Source: CAZTPJ01 sp964614515
GTDB lineage: Bacteria; Planctomycetota; Phycisphaerae; Phycisphaerales; UBA1924
Direction of reading: 5' to 3'
Length of the DNA: 16,783 nucleotides
Assembly: GCA_964614515.1 (NCBI GenBank)
Contig: CAZTPJ010000076.1
Span: forward strand, 1 to 16,783
Positions 13,998 to 16,783 of this stretch are shown here, in pieces. The notes beneath the pieces are model-generated. The model worked only from the letters and a program-made list of their open reading frames with translations. It was not told the DNA's origin and did not search any database. The translations under genes and the position numbers were made by a program. Every line of letters begins with the position of its first letter. The stretch's first letter is position 1.

Positions 13998-14492
13998 CTA
14001 CCCTCGGCTTTCGATGATGGACTTCAGGCCGCCCTCGCGACCGACCGTCAGGCTCACGGGCTTGACGCCCGTCGGTTCACACAACGGCCGGACCTTGTCG
14101 CGCGATTCAATCAAGGACGCGATGGACGTTCCCGCAAAAACTCGTTCCGTCTGGGCGATCTGCTCATCGAGCATCTGATGCAGCGCACACAGGGTCGTGT
14201 GCCCCTTGATCCCAAGCGGACACCGTTCGATCCGCGGTACGACGTTGTCCGTCGCCCGCAGGATGTCAAGGATGCTGATGGCCGTCGGAACCCGCGCGAG
14301 CGTGAATCCCCCCCCCACGCCCCGCTGCGCGACGAGGATCCCCGACCGCGCCAGTTGCCGCAGGATCTTGTGCAGATACCCCACGGGGACCTTCGTCGCT
14401 TCCGAGATATCCTGCGCCACCGCCGGCTTCCCGCCACGCTGGGCGAGATGCACCACGGCTCGCAACGCATACTCGGAAGTTTGAGAGATCAT
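13998..14492 (-). CDS. Rrf2 family transcription regulator, probable nos operon regulator (NsrR-like)
   Basis: The 164-residue protein has the Rrf2 winged-helix beginning (MISQTSEYALRAVVHLAQ, KVPVGYLHKILRQLARSGIL, RGVGGGFTLAR). Rrf2 proteins such as NsrR and IscR bind a 2Fe-2S or 4Fe-4S cluster and sense nitric oxide, redox or iron state. Here C91 and C102 fall at the positions of E. coli NsrR Cys91 and Cys102. The middle Cys96 is Lys, and a further Cys138 lies in the C-terminal arm, so any cluster must be bound differently. Start at ATG 14492 fits the family; a longer frame to 14528 runs through the operator-like dyad. As first gene of the nos operon it probably controls its own transcription and that of nosZ. 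Confidence 0.9.
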   Translation of the reverse strand: MISQTSEYALRAVVHLAQRGGKPAVAQDISEATKVPVGYLHKILRQLARSGILVAQRGVGGGFTLARVPTAISILDILRATDNVVPRIERCPLGIKGHTTLCALHQMLDEQIAQTERVFAGTSIASLIESRDKVRPLCEPTGVKPVSLTVGREGGLKSIIESRG

Positions 14493-14509
14493 CCTCAGCG
14501 ACCCCTTAC

Positions 14510-14529
14510 TGTGGACTACACTATCCACA
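14510..14529. promoter_or_regulatory. candidate operator: 20-bp dyad over the predicted start of the nos operon
   Basis: TGTGGA and TCCACA are perfect inverted arms around CTACACTA. The site covers the predicted start and lies 18 bases before the Rrf2 start codon, a place where a repressor would block RNA polymerase. Autoregulation by the Rrf2 protein is an inference. Confidence 0.45.
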
Positions 14530-14534
14530 TGTTC

Positions 14535-14563
14535 ACTATCGCACCCTCATCGACCGATGTCAA
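14535..14563 (-). promoter_or_regulatory. predicted sigma70-type promoter of the nos operon
   Basis: On the minus strand a perfect TTGACA (14563-14558), a 17-base spacer and GATAGT (14540-14535, 4 of 6) predict a start near 14528, which would put the start inside the dyad at 14510-14529. Confidence 0.55.
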
Positions 14564-14600
14564 GTCCCGAGACACAAAAATCGTGCCAGGGAAGTACTCC

Positions 14601-15635
14601 ATGTCGAATCCACACCCACCCGCAACCCCTGCTTCAGAACCAGACATATCCGAAAACCCCCATTGGCAACTCAAGAGAGCCGCGATTATCGGGGCTGGCG
14701 CCATGGGCACGCTCCTGGCCGCCATCCTCGGCTCCGTCACGCCAGTGATCCTGGTCTGCCGGAATCCCGCCCGGGCAGCCGCGCTGTTCGAACATGGTGC
14801 CGCCGTCAACGGCCGTATCTCACGCACCGCCAGGCCCATCATCGTCCGCTCCATCGCCGACATCCCCGATGCCGGCGGCGCGGACGCGGTGTTCGTCGCG
14901 ACGAAGACCACGGCCATCGGCAACGTCGCAACCGAACTCGCCGAACATCTCGACGCCATCACCGCACACCGACGCGAACTCTTCGTCATCAGTTTTCAGA
15001 ACGGCATCGACTCAGGACGCGAACTCATGCAGCGACTCGGCCATCCACTCGTGCTGCGCATGGTGCTCACGCTCGGGGCCACGCTCGCGCCCGATGGGCG
15101 CATCACCGTCACGCTCAACAACCCGCCCCACGGCATCGGAAGCATCAACCCCGCCCACGTCCACGCCTGCGCCGAGATCGCCCGCACACTCTCACGCGCG
15201 GGCCTCGAAACCACCGTCGTCGATGACATCGAATCACTCGTCTGGCGCAAGGCCATCATCAACGCGGCCATGAACCCCGTCGCCGCGCTGGCCAACTGCT
15301 CCGTCGGTGAAGTGCTCGACTCGCCCTCGCGGTTGATCTTCGAACGTCTGCTCGAAGAGGCCCTCGACGTCGCCGCCGCCGCGGGAATCGAACTGCCCGA
15401 TGACTACGCGCTCCATGCGCTGGATGTCTCCACGGCCGCGCGGGCCCACATCCCGAGCATGGTCGAGGACATCCGCCACGGGCGCGAATCCGAAGTCGGC
15501 CAACTCAACCGTCAGATCATCGACCGGGCTCATCACCTCGGCGTCGCGGCGCCAACGCACGAAGTCATTGACGCACTCATCGAGACCTTCGACTGGAAGG
15601 TCTATCGCCGCAACCACGCCGACGCACACGCATGA
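14601..15635 (+). CDS. panE: 2-dehydropantoate 2-reductase (ketopantoate reductase)
   Basis: The 344-residue cytosolic enzyme reduces ketopantoate to pantoate with NADPH, for pantothenate and coenzyme A synthesis. It has the Rossmann motif GAGAMG (31-36), TK (101-102), the substrate-site Asn of QNG (Asn134), and the C-terminal ApbA domain with WRKAIINAAMNPVAAL (Lys217, the likely catalytic lysine; Asn221, Asn225). Near the end come PSMVEDIRHGRESEVGQLN (Ser287 and Glu298 at the usual substrate-binding places) and NRQI in place of the commoner NG. The start is ATG 14601 with AGGGAAG upstream; a long in-frame extension to 14178 is antisense to the Rrf2 gene and unlikely. About 25 residues precede the Rossmann fold, more than usual. 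It is divergent from the nos operon. ApbA-like reductases of other substrates are an alternative. Confidence 0.88.
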   Translation: MSNPHPPATPASEPDISENPHWQLKRAAIIGAGAMGTLLAAILGSVTPVILVCRNPARAAALFEHGAAVNGRISRTARPIIVRSIADIPDAGGADAVFVATKTTAIGNVATELAEHLDAITAHRRELFVISFQNGIDSGRELMQRLGHPLVLRMVLTLGATLAPDGRITVTLNNPPHGIGSINPAHVHACAEIARTLSRAGLETTVVDDIESLVWRKAIINAAMNPVAALANCSVGEVLDSPSRLIFERLLEEALDVAAAAGIELPDDYALHALDVSTAARAHIPSMVEDIRHGRESEVGQLNRQIIDRAHHLGVAAPTHEVIDALIETFDWKVYRRNHADAHA

Positions 15636-15662
15636 ATACGATCCCTCGCCAACACGCGAGAC

Positions 15663-16541
15663 ATGATCGTGCCACGACCGCCCGCGAACAACACGCGAGA
15701 CTCAATCCAAGGCGACCTTGCCATCGTGCAAACGATGCTCGATGGCCGCGATCTCCCACATGCGTGCGTCAGCATCCTCCGCCAGCGATTGAACGATCCG
15801 ACCGTGCAGTTTCAGACGAGCCGGCCCGACGCGGGTACGGCCGTGGAAGTCACCCACGCCGGACACGCTTTCGGCTGGCTCACGTCGCACACGAGCGACT
15901 CGCAGTCGCTGGCGACACCCGCGCACTGGCTCGCCGCATGGCTCCTGCTCGGCAAGGAGCATCAACAGGCGCAGTACGATGCCGATGTCGATCCGCTCAC
16001 CGGCGCCTTCAACCGGCGATACTTCGACCGATACCTCGCCCACGCCATCGACACCGCACGCACACACAACCACAGCGTCACCATCCTCTACTTCGACATC
16101 GACGACCTCAAGCACTTCAACGATGACTACGGCCACGACGCCGGCGACGAGATCCTGCGCGAAACCGTCCGCCTCCTGCAAAGCGTGATCCGCCCATCCG
16201 ACCGCGTCTGCCGCGTCGGCGGCGATGAGTTTGTCGTGATCTTCCACGAACCCAGCGGCCCGCGCGACCCTCACAGCAAACCCCCCGAACACCTGCACGA
16301 GATCGCCCACCGATTCCAGCGGCAGATCCAGGCGCACAAGTTCCCCAAACTCGGCGAAGGCGCGCCGGGCCGACTCACCATCTCCGGGGGATTGGCCACA
16401 TTTCCGGGCGATGGCCACGACTCCAAGAGCCTCCTCAAAATCGCCGATCAACTGACGCTCGAAAGCAAGCGCCGAGGCAAGAACGTCATCATCATCGGCG
16501 ATGGCGCCGCGACCAACGCCGGAAAGTCCATCACACCATGA
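15663..16541 (+). CDS. GGDEF-domain diguanylate cyclase, cytosolic
   Basis: The 292-residue protein should make cyclic di-GMP from two GTP. The cyclase domain runs from about 107 to 280: DPLTGAFNRRYF (110-121), YFDIDDLKHFNDDYGHDAGDE with metal-binding Asp145, intact GGDEF (186-190) and SGGLATFPGD (241-250). The sequence RPSD (177-180) lies five residues before GGDEF, the correct place for the RxxD inhibitory I-site, so product inhibition is likely. The N-terminal about 105 residues have no signal peptide or membrane segment and may form a small sensory domain (GHAFGWLTSH and AHWLAAWLLLGKEH are visible) that I cannot name. The start is ATG 15663; the ribosome site is weak. The gene lies 27 bases after panE and overlaps the following lipoprotein gene by ATGA, so the two are probably translated together. 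Confidence 0.9.
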   Translation: MIVPRPPANNTRDSIQGDLAIVQTMLDGRDLPHACVSILRQRLNDPTVQFQTSRPDAGTAVEVTHAGHAFGWLTSHTSDSQSLATPAHWLAAWLLLGKEHQQAQYDADVDPLTGAFNRRYFDRYLAHAIDTARTHNHSVTILYFDIDDLKHFNDDYGHDAGDEILRETVRLLQSVIRPSDRVCRVGGDEFVVIFHEPSGPRDPHSKPPEHLHEIAHRFQRQIQAHKFPKLGEGAPGRLTISGGLATFPGDGHDSKSLLKIADQLTLESKRRGKNVIIIGDGAATNAGKSITP

Positions 16542-16783
16542 CCCGTCGCGCCAACTTCGCATACGCCGCAGCGCTGATGATCGCCTGCATCCTCGGCGGG
16601 TGTGCCACCCCCGACGTGCATGTGCCCATCGCCACGTTGACGCCCATCGCCACCACCGATCGCTTCGCCAGGGGTCTGTCGCTGCTCAGCGATCCGCACG
16701 CGCTGACGCCGGAAAACGCCTGGCAATCCGGCGATCGCGCCCTCTTCGGCATCGCCCTCGATCTCCCATCGAGCGATCGCGAG
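16538..16783 (+). CDS. lipoprotein of unknown function, N-terminal part only
   Basis: From ATG 16538 the frame is open for 82 codons to the last base of the window. The first 22 residues form a lipoprotein signal: basic MTRRANF, hydrophobic AYAAALMIACIL and lipobox LGGC with Cys22. The mature part seen so far (ATPDVHVPIATLTPIATTDRF then DPHALTPENAWQSGDRALFGIALD) has no domain I recognise. The ATGA overlap with the diguanylate cyclase stop (16538-16541) suggests coupled translation and perhaps a shared role at the cell envelope, but this is only context. The 3' end lies outside the window. Confidence 0.75.
   Translation, partial: MTRRANFAYAAALMIACILGGCATPDVHVPIATLTPIATTDRFARGLSLLSDPHALTPENAWQSGDRALFGIALDLPSSDRE

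Noticed and set aside
14178..14600. N-terminal extension of panE by 141 codons
   Set aside because: Lies antisense to the Rrf2 gene and crosses the nos promoter; the normal enzyme start with a ribosome site is at 14601.
15702..16562. 286-codon minus-strand frame opposite the GGDEF gene
   Set aside because: Val/Asp/Gly-rich mirror of a conserved domain with intact GGDEF; no own motifs.

Overview
The window looks like a chromosomal piece of a GC-rich bacterium, most likely a planctomycete of the Phycisphaerae type. This is an inference. It rests on a PEP-CTERM-like C-terminus (PAPAGALL then RRRR), a nitrous oxide reductase with a Sec signal peptide in a clade II type operon, planctomycete-looking hypothetical proteins, and GC-rich codon use. 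No rRNA, tRNA, CRISPR array, transposase or phage gene was recognised.

Left part (1-2626): a secreted beta-propeller-like gene runs off the left edge on the minus strand and carries an in-frame stop inside its signal peptide. It is divergent from a small PEP-CTERM-like protein gene, and the two predicted promoters overlap. A class I fructose-bisphosphate aldolase of the FbaB/DhnA type follows on the plus strand. Middle-left (2628-4380): three minus-strand genes, a TIGR04255-family protein overlapping an unknown gene by ATGA and then a second unknown gene, form a small cassette of unknown function. Next (4550-6151) is a sodium/divalent-anion symporter of the DASS (SLC13) family. Between it and the nos operon lie two 174-bp direct copies of a repeat whose ends are near-perfect 25-bp inverted repeats (6193-6554).

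The core (6572-14492, minus strand) is a nitrous oxide reduction operon read in the order Rrf2 regulator, membrane-anchored dihaem cytochrome c, nosZ, a NosB-like membrane protein, nosD, nosF, nosY, nosL. A plausible sigma70-type promoter and a 20-bp dyad lie in front of the regulator. A strong hairpin follows nosZ, and the five genes from nosB to nosL are linked by ATGA overlaps. NosZ has all seven CuZ histidines and the CuA ligands, so the enzyme should be functional. The cytochrome is the likely electron donor, NosDFY with NosL handle maturation and copper delivery, and the regulator probably senses nitric oxide or redox state. No nosR, nosX, nosG or nosH is present in the window.

Right part (14601-16783, plus strand): a ketopantoate reductase (panE), a cytosolic GGDEF diguanylate cyclase with an I-site, and the start of a lipoprotein gene that overlaps the cyclase by ATGA and runs off the right edge.
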